From Paracoccus sediminilitoris (GTDB lineage Bacteria > Pseudomonadota > Alphaproteobacteria > Rhodobacterales > Rhodobacteraceae), in the NCBI RefSeq assembly GCF_003259195.1, contig NZ_QJPK01000025.1:1-52126 (forward strand): a stretch of 52,126 bases of DNA, given 5' to 3'. Below are positions 1 through 8,384 of the stretch, one piece after another; position 1 is the stretch's first letter, and the number at the start of each line of letters is the position of its first letter. A program made the position numbers and the translations under genes. The notes beneath the pieces are model-generated. The model was not told the DNA's origin and searched no databases. It was given only the letters and a program-made list of their open reading frames with translations.

Positions 1-52
1 GCTCCCCAAGGATGCCGATGATCTGTTCATTCGTGAACCTTGTGCGCTTCAT
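1..52 (-). CDS. IS3-family transposase OrfA, N-terminal fragment
   Basis: Only 17 codons are visible, reading MKRTRFTNEQIIGILGE. The basic start followed by F-T-x-E-Q-I-I-G-x-L is the usual opening of IS3-family (IS407/IS51-like) OrfA proteins, a helix-turn-helix DNA-binding subunit that joins OrfB by frameshift to make transposase. The gene runs off the window edge, so whether the element is intact is unknown. The start lies 60 bases inside the inferred terminus, a normal distance for this family. Confidence 0.75.
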   Translation of the reverse strand, partial: MKRTRFTNEQIIGILGE

Positions 53-112
53 TGTCCGTCCTCAAGTTGGGCCGGACTCTAATCAGCGGTGGAGAAATCC
101 CGTGGCAGGTCA
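1..112 (-). mobile_element. IS3-family insertion sequence, one end only
   Basis: The left window edge cuts an insertion sequence. Read on the minus strand, the element starts at about 112 with TGACCTGCCACGGG, the TG start typical of IS3-family termini, and an OrfA start codon follows 60 bases later at 52. The rest of the element lies outside the window, so the second inverted repeat and target duplication cannot be checked. Family assignment rests on the 17 visible OrfA residues and the terminus. IS407 group is likely but not proven. Confidence 0.7.
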
Positions 113-349
113 GGCTGCGCCAAGCACATACGTACGGTTTGAGGACGCTGCAGTGCGGCGCCGGACCGATGCTGTCTGGCCGCAATGGGCCAGTTCCCTT
201 GATCACGCATCAAGCCGCCTAAAAAATGCACACGTTGCAAACTTGTGCAGCATACGCGTTCTCTAGGTTGGTCAAGGTGGCAGCACGATCTGGCAGGTTC
301 AGGCTTAGATCGCTACGACCCGCATGAAAGCCGACCAAGGAACAACAAG
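113..349. other. Non-coding flank of the IS element
   Basis: About 240 bases between the IS end and the first complete gene. Short reading frames cross it but have no ribosome site and no family resemblance. It presumably carries the promoter for the gene at 350, but no convincing -35/-10 pair was found. Confidence 0.5.
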
Positions 350-1369
350 ATGAATCGCACCACTCTTCATGTCAGCGCCGCTGTCATGGCAGCTGCCTCC
401 GCGCTGCCGTCATATGCCGCCGCCGAGGTCTTCGCTCCGAAGGTCCTCGTGATGGCGATGTTCGAGGCGGAAGCCGCGCCTTGGCTTAAAAACCTCGACC
501 TGCCGAACAAGATCACCGTTCCCGGCTTGCCGAAGGAATATGACTCCCTGTCCTGCAACGCAGACCTTTGCGTCATGACGACGACGATGGGCTTCGCGAA
601 TGCGGCCAGCTCGGCGATGGCTGTCGGGTTTTCTGACAAGCTCGACCTGTCCCAAACTTACGTGCTGATCGCAGGCATTGCTGGCGTCGACCCCGAAAAT
701 GGAACGCTTGGTTCGGCGGCGTGGGCGGATCATGTGGTGGATGCCGGATTGGTCCACAGAATCGACAGTCGCGATGCCCCCTCGGACTGGACCACCCAGA
801 TCGTCGAGCTTGGCGCCAAGGCACCTGGCGAAAAACCGGGATGGAGCGCTGGAACCGAAGTCTTCACCCTCAACCCCGCCCTTGTCACCGCCGCCTACGA
901 GGCCACCCAGGATGTCGAACTTGCCGACAGCGAAGGAGCGGCTGCGTATCGGGCGAACTACGCGCAGGAGGCCGCGAAGGCATCCCCGCAGGTGTTGGTG
1001 TGCGCTTCGGTTTCGGGCGACACCTATTGGCATGGCCAGACGATCGCACAGGAGGTTGCCGAGCATACTAGCCTGATGACCGACGGGGCAGCGGATTACT
1101 GCATGAGTCAGATGGAAGATAATGCAACCCTCACCGCATTGTCGCGCGCTGCCGAGGCGGGACGGCTGGACATGGACCGCATTGCCGTCCTTCGAACCGC
1201 ATCGAATTTCGACCGTGCATATGAAGGGCAGGACACCGCCGCGTCTCTGGCAGCGGAATCCGGAGGCTTCGGTCCCGCCACCGAGAATGCATTCCGAGTT
1301 GGAAATGTATTTGCATCGATGATCATCGATGACTGGGATCGCTTTGCAAAAGGTATTGGCAAAGATTAA
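350..1369 (+). CDS. Purine nucleoside permease family (NUP) secreted protein
   Basis: A 339-residue protein with a clear Sec signal peptide (basic MNR start, Ala-rich core, AxA site near residues 21-25). The mature start has the V-F-A-P-K-V-L-V-M-A-M-F-E-x-E-A pattern of the NUP family, named after a fungal purine nucleoside permease. The fold resembles nucleoside phosphorylases, and bacterial members are periplasmic with untested roles, so binding or cleavage of nucleosides is inference. The start at 350 is preferred because AAGGA lies 8 bases upstream and the signal peptide begins there; a longer in-frame extension to 245 has no such features. It stands alone between an IS element and a convergent gene. 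Confidence 0.75.
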   Translation: MNRTTLHVSAAVMAAASALPSYAAAEVFAPKVLVMAMFEAEAAPWLKNLDLPNKITVPGLPKEYDSLSCNADLCVMTTTMGFANAASSAMAVGFSDKLDLSQTYVLIAGIAGVDPENGTLGSAAWADHVVDAGLVHRIDSRDAPSDWTTQIVELGAKAPGEKPGWSAGTEVFTLNPALVTAAYEATQDVELADSEGAAAYRANYAQEAAKASPQVLVCASVSGDTYWHGQTIAQEVAEHTSLMTDGAADYCMSQMEDNATLTALSRAAEAGRLDMDRIAVLRTASNFDRAYEGQDTAASLAAESGGFGPATENAFRVGNVFASMIIDDWDRFAKGIGKD

Positions 1370-1722
1370 GCGAACCTGGCGGTAGGCTTCTTAAAACGTT
1401 CCAGCCGCCGGAAGCTCCCCATGCAACAAGCTAGGCATTGGTTGCAGTGAACCAGTATAAACATCCGTATCCACTGACCAAGCTGACTGTATTTCCGCCG
1501 ACACGCCGTTTGCTTAGCTTTCGCTCTTCGCGGAAGATCTGTGAGCGCGAAGTGCTGACACTGCACCTGCAGTGCATGACCAAATCGTCCACGGACAAAA
1601 AACGATGGGTAGCTCTCCCTGCTCCAAGTGCTGACGTCCGGTTTCGGAAAGCCGCAGTGCAGTAGCCTACGAAAGCCAATCGGCAGCATCGGGACGGGGA
1701 ACGCCGTTCGATTGGGTGGCAT
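1370..1722. other. Gene-free stretch
   Basis: About 350 bases between the convergent NUP and PRC-barrel genes. Composition is less GC-rich than the flanking genes. No ribosome-site-supported gene, RNA gene or repeat was recognised. The right end joins the terminator of the PRC-barrel gene. Confidence 0.5.
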
Positions 1723-1751
1723 AAAAAAAGGGAGCCGCAGCTACGGCTCCC
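1723..1751 (-). terminator. Rho-independent terminator of the PRC-barrel gene
   Basis: On the minus strand the sequence GGGAGCCGTAGCTGCGGCTC continues into CC and then seven T residues. The 9-bp stem GGGAGCCGT-AGCT-GCGGCTCCC (one G-T wobble) plus the T-run is a classic intrinsic terminator. It lies 29 bases past the stop codon of the gene at 1780-2106. Confidence 0.9.
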
Positions 1752-1779
1752 TGATCTGCTGATCAAAGTGACCGAGTGA

Positions 1780-2106
1780 TCAATCGTCCCACTTCGGAAG
1801 TTCGCCCATAGCCTCGGCAGTCATCGTCGTTTTATAACGGCCGTCCTCCCAAGTGAGGGCGTCCATCTGCACAACCACGTCGGAATCGCCAAGATCAAGG
1901 AACCCGTCGTTGACCTCGATTACCACGGCGACAGGCATGCCAGCCTCATCGACCAGGACGGTTTCAACCTCCCCAATCTTGTTATCGTCGCTTCCGATGA
2001 CGGCGATGTCGTCGATATTGGTATAGCCAGACACGTCCGCCGTCTGCGCAACTGCGACACTGGCCAGCGGGATCGCCAACGCGGCAATGATTGAACTTTT
2101 CAGCAT
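1780..2106 (-). CDS. Secreted PRC-barrel domain protein
   Basis: A 108-residue protein. Residues 1-20 form a signal peptide ending in VAVAQ. The remainder fits a single PRC-barrel (I-G-S-D-D-N-K-I-G-E-V, then V-D-E-A-G-M-P-V-A-V-V-I-E-V, about residues 30-85), a small beta-barrel found in the photosynthetic reaction centre H subunit, RimM and many small stress or envelope proteins of alphaproteobacteria. No catalytic residues are recognisable. AAGGAG lies 7 bases upstream of the ATG and a strong terminator follows, so it is a single-gene transcript. The cellular role is unknown. Confidence 0.85.
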   Translation of the reverse strand: MLKSSIIAALAIPLASVAVAQTADVSGYTNIDDIAVIGSDDNKIGEVETVLVDEAGMPVAVVIEVNDGFLDLGDSDVVVQMDALTWEDGRYKTTMTAEAMGELPKWDD

Positions 2107-2519
2107 GTAATCTCTCCTTCAGTCGAGTTGCAGTCACAACGCGGGTCAAACTTGGTTGTTCCATGGGCGAGATGCGGCGGCTTGTTGAGCCCTCACCCCA
2201 TCGCTGCCGCTGCATGGTCGCCTCATCTGCATCCCAAACAGATATTCATGCTCAAGAAGCTGCACGCCATGCTCGACGCGGTGGCCAAACTTGTTTCCAA
2301 TAATGTCTGTAACCTATTGAAAACCGATAGGTGGACCCCACCCCTGTTTCCCGCGCAAACGTTTGAAAGCTCACCCTAAGCGGGCTCCTGTCGGGTGCAC
2401 TATCTCCACCATCGCAACCCATGTCACATTGTCCGCGGCAAAGGATGATGACATTCGGAGAGACGACGGGGCCCTCCGAACGATTGCCATCGCCTGCGGG
2501 GCGATCCGGTGCATGCAGT
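2107..2519. other. Gene-free stretch with several inverted repeats
   Basis: This stretch should hold the minus-strand promoter of the PRC-barrel gene and the 3' end of the ArgE-like transcript. Visible inverted repeats are ACCTAT...ATAGGT (2312-2332), TTCGGAG...CTCCGAA (2454-2480) and ATCGCC-TGCGG-GGCGAT (2489-2505). The last two lie just past the minus-strand stop at 2520 and could end that transcript, though none has a T-run. No coding gene is supported. Confidence 0.5.
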
Positions 2520-3683
2520 TCAGGTCGGTTGCGCGGCCCAGTCGGCAATCTTGGCCAGGAAATCGTCGCAGGCATCCAGCTGTGATTGATCGATATATTC
2601 GTTCGGCTTGTGGGCCTGGCCGATCGATCCCGGCCCGCAGATGACGGTCGGCACACCCAGCATCTGATCAAAGCGTCCACCCTCGGTCCCGAAGGCGACC
2701 TTGGAATGACCATTGGTGCCGGTCATGCGCTTGATCAGGGTCACGACATCGGCGTTGGGGTCGGTGTCCAGACCGGGGAACTGGGCAAAGACTTCGATCT
2801 CGATTCCGGCTTCGGGGGCGATCTTCTGCATCCCCGCCTCCAATTCGGTGGCATAGTCGCGCAATTCCTGCACCAGCGCGTCGGCATCCTCATGGGGCAG
2901 GACACGGAATTCGCAGTCGACGGTGCAGCTGTCGGGCACGATGTTCAGCGCCGTCCCGCCGCGGATCACGCCAGTATGGGCAGTGCTGTGGGTGATGTCG
3001 TAATCCGCGTCACGGTCCCCCATTGACGCCAGCCGGGCTGCGATGTCCTGCATCCGGACCACCAGGCGCGCGGCATAGTCGACCGCGTTCACCCCTTGGG
3101 GCGCCAGCGAGGAATGGCACCCCCTGCCCCGCACCGTCACCCGCATCGAGCGTTTGGCCTTGTGGCCGATCACCACCTCCATCAGCGTCGGTTCGCCCAC
3201 GATGCACATGTCGGGCCGGATGTTTTCCGCCTGCAGCATCTCCAGCAGGCCGACGACGCCGACGCAGCCGACCTCTTCGTCATAGGAAAAGGCCAGATGC
3301 ACGGGTCGGCTCAGATCGCGGGCGACAAGCGCCGGAACGGCGGCCAGCGCGCAGGCCAGAAACCCCTTCATGTCGCAGGCACCGCGCCCGTAAAGGCGAC
3401 CGTCCCGTGCATCCAAAACAAAGGGATCGCTGGCCCAGTCCTGATCGTCCACTGGCACGGTGTCGGTATGCCCCGACAGGATCACCCCCGCCCGGTCGGC
3501 AGGGCCGATCGTGGCCCACAGGTTGGCCTTCTGTCCGGTCGCGTCCATTACCAGGCGGCTTTCGACGCCATGCGACGACAGGTACGCCTGCACATGGTCG
3601 ATCAGCGCAAGGTTGGAATTCCGACTGGTGGTGTCGAAAGCGACCAGTTCTGCCAGGATGTCACGGCTGGAGGGGGTGGGCAT
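2520..3683 (-). CDS. argE: ArgE/DapE-family deacylase (acetylornithine deacetylase type)
   Basis: A cytosolic di-metal M20 hydrolase of 387 residues, close to the usual ArgE length. It removes an acyl group from an N-acyl amino acid; N-acetylornithine is the classical substrate. Visible residues: H72 and D74 in S-G-H-T-D-T-V-P, D104 in A-C-D-M-K-G-F, catalytic E136 with ligand E137 in D-E-E-V-G, G-E-P-T near 162, and a C-terminal His in G-Q-A-H-K-P-N-E. AAAGGA precedes the ATG at 3683; an upstream in-frame extension would overlap the LysR gene and lacks a site. Its position 19 bases after a LysR gene and back-to-back with a peptide importer suggests catabolism of an imported N-acyl amino acid or peptide rather than arginine synthesis. 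That role is inference. Confidence 0.85.
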   Translation of the reverse strand: MPTPSSRDILAELVAFDTTSRNSNLALIDHVQAYLSSHGVESRLVMDATGQKANLWATIGPADRAGVILSGHTDTVPVDDQDWASDPFVLDARDGRLYGRGACDMKGFLACALAAVPALVARDLSRPVHLAFSYDEEVGCVGVVGLLEMLQAENIRPDMCIVGEPTLMEVVIGHKAKRSMRVTVRGRGCHSSLAPQGVNAVDYAARLVVRMQDIAARLASMGDRDADYDITHSTAHTGVIRGGTALNIVPDSCTVDCEFRVLPHEDADALVQELRDYATELEAGMQKIAPEAGIEIEVFAQFPGLDTDPNADVVTLIKRMTGTNGHSKVAFGTEGGRFDQMLGVPTVICGPGSIGQAHKPNEYIDQSQLDACDDFLAKIADWAAQPT

Positions 3684-3702
3684 CGGTTGTTCCTTTGTCG
3701 GG

Positions 3703-4659
3703 TCAGGCCAGCGGCGCAAGGGCGGGATAGGCGGCACGATCCAGACTGGCGCGTGTCGCCTGCATGAAGGCCAAGGTCGCCGCGGAAGGCGCCTGGCTGG
3801 ATGGCAGCAGAAAATTCGTGCTGTAGGACAGCGCCGGCATGAAGGGCCGCATCACCACCCCGTCGCCCAGCTGATGGACCAACGGAAAGGGGTTCAGCAC
3901 CGCGATCCCCAGATCCGCGCGGACGAATTCGATGGCGGCGACATTGGTCGAGGCCTCGATGACGATGTTGGGCCGCACGCCGGCCTTGTCCAGAACGCGA
4001 TCGATGATGACGCGGCTTGAATGGCGACGCGACAGGGCGATGAAATCCTGCGCCTGCAGATCGTCGGGCCGGATCACGTCCTGTGCGGTCAGCGGGTGGT
4101 CCTGCGGCAGGATGCAGATCGCCTGGGTTTCCAGCAGCAGTTCGGACTGGATCCCTTCGTGCGCGGTGACGCTGTCGGTCAGTCCGATATCAAAGCGACG
4201 TTCGGCGATCCCGGTCAGCAGGCTGTCACTGGCCAGCACCTCGAAGGTGATTTGCAGGTCAGGGTTCTGCTTCTTGAAGGCCGCGATGCGCGCCGGCAAA
4301 AAACGATGCGCTATGGTCGGCGGGGCGACGATGGCCAAGCTGCCGGCATGGGCCTTCTGGGGCTGATCGGCATGGTTGGCGATGCGCGCCAGCGTGTCGA
4401 AGACCGGGGTCAGCTGTTCGTTGATCGACATCGCCTCGACCGTGGGGACCAGCCGCCCCCCTGCCCGCATGAACAGCTGAAACCCCAACCGGTCTTCCAG
4501 CTGGGCCAGCCTGCGACTGACCGCCGATTGGGAGATGCCCAGCCTGCGCGCCGCATTGATAGCCGTGCCCGCCCCCACAAGGGCCTGCAGCACCTCCAGC
4601 TCGCGCAGGGTGATGCCGGATCGGCGGTCCTTGGCCTCGGCTGCCTTGTCAGTGGTCAT
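3703..4659 (-). CDS. LysR-family transcriptional regulator
   Basis: A 318-residue LysR-type regulator. The winged helix-turn-helix spans about residues 18-78 (T-L-R-E-L-E-V-L-Q-A-L, then G-I-S-Q-S-A-V-S-R-R-L-A-Q-L-E) and the co-inducer domain about 95-300. It is divergent from the importer operon starting at 4818 and upstream of the ArgE-like gene, the standard layout for a LysR activator whose ligand is the imported compound or a product. The ATG at 4659 is chosen because CAGGAT lies about 9 bases upstream; an in-frame ATG at 4686 is possible. Candidate operators lie in the shared intergenic region. Confidence 0.9.
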   Translation of the reverse strand: MTTDKAAEAKDRRSGITLRELEVLQALVGAGTAINAARRLGISQSAVSRRLAQLEDRLGFQLFMRAGGRLVPTVEAMSINEQLTPVFDTLARIANHADQPQKAHAGSLAIVAPPTIAHRFLPARIAAFKKQNPDLQITFEVLASDSLLTGIAERRFDIGLTDSVTAHEGIQSELLLETQAICILPQDHPLTAQDVIRPDDLQAQDFIALSRRHSSRVIIDRVLDKAGVRPNIVIEASTNVAAIEFVRADLGIAVLNPFPLVHQLGDGVVMRPFMPALSYSTNFLLPSSQAPSAATLAFMQATRASLDRAAYPALAPLA

Positions 4660-4675
4660 TTTGGGGGCATCCTGT

Positions 4676-4731
4676 GGTATTACCAAAACGCATTGATATT
4701 CGTGATTGACTTCTGATTATCGCATAATACC
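4676..4731. promoter_or_regulatory. Candidate LysR operator region
   Basis: Between the divergent LysR and importer genes lie GGTA-T-TACC (4676-4684) and ATTAT-CGC-ATAAT (4716-4728). The second contains a T-N11-A pair (4714 and 4726), the typical LysR core. ATACC at 4727-4731 mirrors GGTAT at 4676-4680. The segment is much more AT-rich than its surroundings. Binding is inferred from position and symmetry only. Confidence 0.5.
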
Positions 4732-4817
4732 GTGACAGCCAAGCTGATTGCACCACCGGGGATCAACTTCGGGGCTGAAAAACGCGAAAAAAATACGACA
4801 ACAGGAAGGATATCCCC

Positions 4818-6425
4818 GTGAAAGCACTGACCTTTCCGCTGATGGCCGGTTTCATCGTCGCAGGGCTTGCCCCGGCGATGGCGCAGGATCTGTCGATCGG
4901 CCTGAAATCCGAAGCGACCTCGATGGACCCGCAATTCCATCAGCTGTCCACCAACATCCAGGTGGCCAAGAACATCTTCGAGGCCCTGACCACCCAGGAC
5001 GCCGTGCAGAAGGTGACCCCCGGCCTTGCCGAAAGCTGGGAGGCCGTCGATGACACCACCTGGCGCTTCAAGCTGCGCCAGGGCGTGAAATTCCATGACG
5101 GCAGCGACTTCACCGCCCGCGACGTGATCTATTCCTTCTGCCGGGTGCCGCTGGTTCAGAACTCGCCCTCGGCCTTCACGATCTTCACCGGCGGCATCGC
5201 CGACATGCAGGCCGAGGACGACCACACCCTGACCATCACCACCAAGGCCACGAACCCCCTTCTGCCCACCGAATTGTGGAGCCTGGCAGTCGTGTCCGCC
5301 AATGCCCTGGGCGCCGAGGAGACCGTCACCTATGGCCCCGAAGGCAACTGCGAAGGCATGGGCGACGTGCCCCAGTCGCCGGCCTTCAATTCGCCCGATG
5401 TCGCCGTCGGCACCGGCCCCTACAAGCTGGACAACTATACCCGCGGGTCGGAAATGGTCGTCACCCGCTTTGACGATTACTGGGGCGGCGCGCCCGATTG
5501 GGATCGGGTCGTCATGCGCCCGATCACCAGCGACGGCCCCCGCGTGGCGGCCCTGCTGGCGGGCGATGTCGACATGATCGAATCGCCCCCCATCCAGGAC
5601 ATCAAGCGCATCGAGGATGCGGGCTTCAACGTCGTCGACGCCCTGTCGAACCGCATCATCTATCTGCACATGCAGCAGACCGAGGACGCCCCAGGCATCG
5701 GCGGCACCGATGGCAAGAACCCCCTGCTGGACCCGCGCGTCCGCGAGGCGATCTCAATCTCGATCAACCGGGACGCCATCGCCGAACGCATCATGGGCGG
5801 CTATGCCCAACCCGCGGGCGAATTGCTGCCGCCGCCGATGTTCGGCACCTCGGGGCGGGCGGTGGATGCCTATGACCCCGAACGCGCCAAGGAGCTGCTG
5901 GCCGAGGCCGGCTATCCGGACGGGTTCACCATCACCCTCGGCACGCCGAACGACCGTTATATCAACGACGAACAGGTGGCCCAGGCAGTGGCCCAGATGA
6001 TGGCCCGCATCGGCATCCAGACCAATGTGGATGCCAGCACCGCCAGCCAGTTCTTCAGCCGCCGCAACGCGCTGGAATTCCCCATCTACATGGCGGGCTG
6101 GGGCGCATCGTCGGGGGACATGTCCTCGCCGCTGAAATCGCTGGTCGCGACCTATGACGCCGACACGGGCATGGGTCCGACGAATGCCGGGCGTTATTCC
6201 AACCCCGAGATGGACAAGGTGCTGGTCGAGGCGATGGCCACCATCGACGACGCCAAGCGCGACCAGATGCTGCAACAGGCCGAAACCATGGTCCTGGACG
6301 ATTTCGGCATCATCCCGCTGCATTACGAACAGACCGTCTGGGCGATGAAGCCGGACCTGACCTACGAGCCGCGCGTCGACCAATACACCATGGCGTCCGA
6401 AGTGAAGCCCGCCAAGGCCGAATGA
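4818..6425 (+). CDS. ABC importer substrate-binding protein, SBP_bac_5 (peptide/oligopeptide) family, system A
   Basis: A 535-residue periplasmic binding protein of the DppA/OppA family. The signal peptide is about residues 1-22 (PAMAQ cleavage). Family markers are [29 protein letters not shown] and G-T-G-P-Y-K-L. The start is GTG with AAGGA 7 bases upstream. It opens a six-gene cluster (binding protein, two permeases, two ATPases, amidohydrolase). The ligand is probably a small peptide or amide because a peptidase-like gene follows, but this family also carries many non-peptides. Confidence 0.9.
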   Translation: MKALTFPLMAGFIVAGLAPAMAQDLSIGLKSEATSMDPQFHQLSTNIQVAKNIFEALTTQDAVQKVTPGLAESWEAVDDTTWRFKLRQGVKFHDGSDFTARDVIYSFCRVPLVQNSPSAFTIFTGGIADMQAEDDHTLTITTKATNPLLPTELWSLAVVSANALGAEETVTYGPEGNCEGMGDVPQSPAFNSPDVAVGTGPYKLDNYTRGSEMVVTRFDDYWGGAPDWDRVVMRPITSDGPRVAALLAGDVDMIESPPIQDIKRIEDAGFNVVDALSNRIIYLHMQQTEDAPGIGGTDGKNPLLDPRVREAISISINRDAIAERIMGGYAQPAGELLPPPMFGTSGRAVDAYDPERAKELLAEAGYPDGFTITLGTPNDRYINDEQVAQAVAQMMARIGIQTNVDASTASQFFSRRNALEFPIYMAGWGASSGDMSSPLKSLVATYDADTGMGPTNAGRYSNPEMDKVLVEAMATIDDAKRDQMLQQAETMVLDDFGIIPLHYEQTVWAMKPDLTYEPRVDQYTMASEVKPAKAE

Positions 6426-6434
6426 TCCGACCCC

Positions 6435-6462
6435 TCCGGCATCCCTTCGCGGGGATGCCGGA
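6435..6462 (+). other. GC-rich hairpin between binding-protein and permease genes (system A)
   Basis: A perfect 11-bp stem, TCCGGCATCCC pairing with GGGATGCCGGA around a 6-base loop, lies 9 bases past the binding-protein stop and 36 bases before the permease start. There is no T-run, so mRNA 3'-end protection or partial termination is more likely than full termination. Such elements are known to raise binding-protein level over membrane subunits in ABC operons; that use here is inference. Confidence 0.75.
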
Positions 6463-6498
6463 CCCTTGCCGAATGCCGGATCGCGAAGGACCTCCGCC

Positions 6499-7476
6499 AT
6501 GATCGTCTATCTTGTCCGCCGTCTGGGCCAGAGCCTGCTTGCCGTCATGGCAATGGCCGTCCTGGTCTTTCTTGGCGTCTATTTCATCGGCAATCCCGTG
6601 GATGTGCTGATCAACCCCGAGGCCACGCAGGCCGACATCCTGGCCACGACCGAACGTCTGGGCCTGGACAAGCCGCTGTACCAGCAGTTCGGCATCTTCA
6701 TCTGGAACGCGCTGCAGGGCGATCTGGGCACATCCTTCGTCTATGGCCGCCCGGCGCTGGACATCATCCTGGACCGCCTGCCTGCCACGATGGAACTGGC
6801 ACTGGTCGCGCTGGCCCTGTCGGTGGGCATCGGCATTCCCCTGGGGGTCTGGGCGGGCCTGCGCCCCCACAGCATCGCGGGCCGCACCATCATGGGCGGG
6901 TCGATCCTGGGCTTTTCGCTGCCGAACTTCTGGCAGGGGATGCTGCTGATCCTGGTCTTTGCCGTGCTGCTGGGCTGGCTGCCCGCGGGTGGCCGCGGCG
7001 AGACGACCGAGTTTCTGGGGATGCAGGTCAGTTTCCTGACCTGGGACGGGCTGACCCACCTGATCCTGCCCGCCATCAACCTGGCGCTGTTCAAGATGTC
7101 CCTGATCATCCGCCTGGCCCGCGCCAACACGCGCGAAGTCTGCCTGCAGGATTATGTGAAATTCGCCCGCGCCAAGGGCCTGTCGGGCCGCCGCGTCGTG
7201 CTGGTCCATGTCCTGAAGAACATCATGATTCCGGTGGTCACCATCATCGGGCTGGAACTGGGCTCCATGGTGGCCTTCGCCATCGTGACCGAAACCGTCT
7301 TTGCCTGGCCGGGCATGGGCAAGCTGCTGATTGACAGCATCAACCTGTTGGATCGTCCGGTCATCGTGGCCTACCTGATGCTGACGGTGCTGATCATCGT
7401 GGGCATCAACCTGCTGGTCGACGTGATCTATTCGCTGCTGGATCCGCGCATCCGCCTGTCGGAGATGAAGGGATGA
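6499..7476 (+). CDS. ABC importer permease, DppB type, system A
   Basis: A 325-residue inner-membrane subunit. It starts M-I-V-Y-L-V-R-R-L, has a first membrane segment at about residues 9-31, a periplasmic loop, then five more segments from about residue 100. The EAA-type cytoplasmic loop (K-F-A-R-A-K-G-L-S-G-R-R) precedes residues shared with DppB (E-T-V-F-A-W-P-G-M-G-K-L). The ATG at 6499 is used because GAAGGA lies about 10 bases upstream and the DppB start pattern begins there. It overlaps the next permease gene by 4 bases. Confidence 0.92.
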   Translation: MIVYLVRRLGQSLLAVMAMAVLVFLGVYFIGNPVDVLINPEATQADILATTERLGLDKPLYQQFGIFIWNALQGDLGTSFVYGRPALDIILDRLPATMELALVALALSVGIGIPLGVWAGLRPHSIAGRTIMGGSILGFSLPNFWQGMLLILVFAVLLGWLPAGGRGETTEFLGMQVSFLTWDGLTHLILPAINLALFKMSLIIRLARANTREVCLQDYVKFARAKGLSGRRVVLVHVLKNIMIPVVTIIGLELGSMVAFAIVTETVFAWPGMGKLLIDSINLLDRPVIVAYLMLTVLIIVGINLLVDVIYSLLDPRIRLSEMKG

Positions 7477-8384
7477 CCGATATCGCCCCCCCCGCACCCC
7501 CCGTCCGCATCGACAGCCCGACCCGGCGCATCGCCAAGGAATTCCTGGAGGATCCCGTCGCCGTCGTCGGACTGGCGCTGTTCATCCTGGTGGCGCTGAT
7601 CGCCATCGCGGCGCCCTGGATCGCGCCGCAGAACCCCTATGACCTGGCGCAGCTGAACATCATGGACAGCGCCCTGCCCCCGGGCGAGACCAGCTTCGGC
7701 ACCGACATGACCTATTGGCTGGGCACCGACCAGCAGGGCCGCGACATGCTGTCGGCGATCATGTACGGGCTGCGCATCAGCCTGATGGTCGCGCTGGTCT
7801 CCCTGGCGCTGGCGATCACCATCGGCACCATCGTCGGCGTCTCGGCGGCCTATTTCGGCGGCCGGCTGGACAGCTTCATCATGCGGATCGTCGATCTGCA
7901 GCTGTCCTTCCCGGCCATCCTGATCGCGCTGATCCTGCTGGCCCTGCTGGGCCGCGGCGTGGACAAGGTGATCCTGGCGCTGGTGATCGTGCAATGGGCC
8001 TATTACGCGCGCACGGTCCGCAGTTCGGCCATCGTCGAACGGCGCAAGGATTACATCGACGCGGCGCGCTGCCTGGCGCTGTCGGACCGGCGGATCATGT
8101 TCCGCCACCTGCTGCCCAATTGCGTCCCGCCCCTGATCGTGGTCGCCACCGTGCAGATCGCCCAGGCCATCGCGCTGGAGGCGACGCTGTCTTTCCTGGG
8201 CGTGGGCGTGCCCATCACCGAACCGTCTTTGGGGCTGCTGATCGCCAATGGCTACGACTACCTTCTGTCGGGCAGCTACTGGATCAGCCTGTTTCCCGGC
8301 ATCGCGCTGGTGGTGACGATCATCGCCATCAACCTGGTCGGCGACCGGCTGCGCGACGTCCTGAACCCGAGGTTGCAGAAATGA
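7473..8384 (+). CDS. ABC importer permease, DppC type, system A
   Basis: A 303-residue membrane subunit with the DppC cytoplasmic N-terminus, a first membrane segment at about residues 30-50, G-T-D-Q-Q-G-R-D-M-L-S before the core, and the EAA loop (D-Y-I-D-A-A-R-C-L-A-L-S). Five further membrane segments follow residue 95. Start and stop overlap both neighbours by 4 bases (ATGA), which implies translational coupling and fixed subunit ratio. It forms the channel with the preceding gene product. Confidence 0.92.
   Translation: MTDIAPPAPPVRIDSPTRRIAKEFLEDPVAVVGLALFILVALIAIAAPWIAPQNPYDLAQLNIMDSALPPGETSFGTDMTYWLGTDQQGRDMLSAIMYGLRISLMVALVSLALAITIGTIVGVSAAYFGGRLDSFIMRIVDLQLSFPAILIALILLALLGRGVDKVILALVIVQWAYYARTVRSSAIVERRKDYIDAARCLALSDRRIMFRHLLPNCVPPLIVVATVQIAQAIALEATLSFLGVGVPITEPSLGLLIANGYDYLLSGSYWISLFPGIALVVTIIAINLVGDRLRDVLNPRLQK

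Noticed and set aside
2510..2517. TGCATGCA just past the ArgE-like gene as another GntR site
   Set aside because: Only the 8-base core matches, and it lies at a 3' end. The same core appears inside genes near 17494 and 48809, so it is treated as background.
7715..8380. Upstream in-frame extension of the system A DppD gene
   Set aside because: It lies wholly inside the DppC gene in another frame; the ATGA overlap at 8381 is the natural start.
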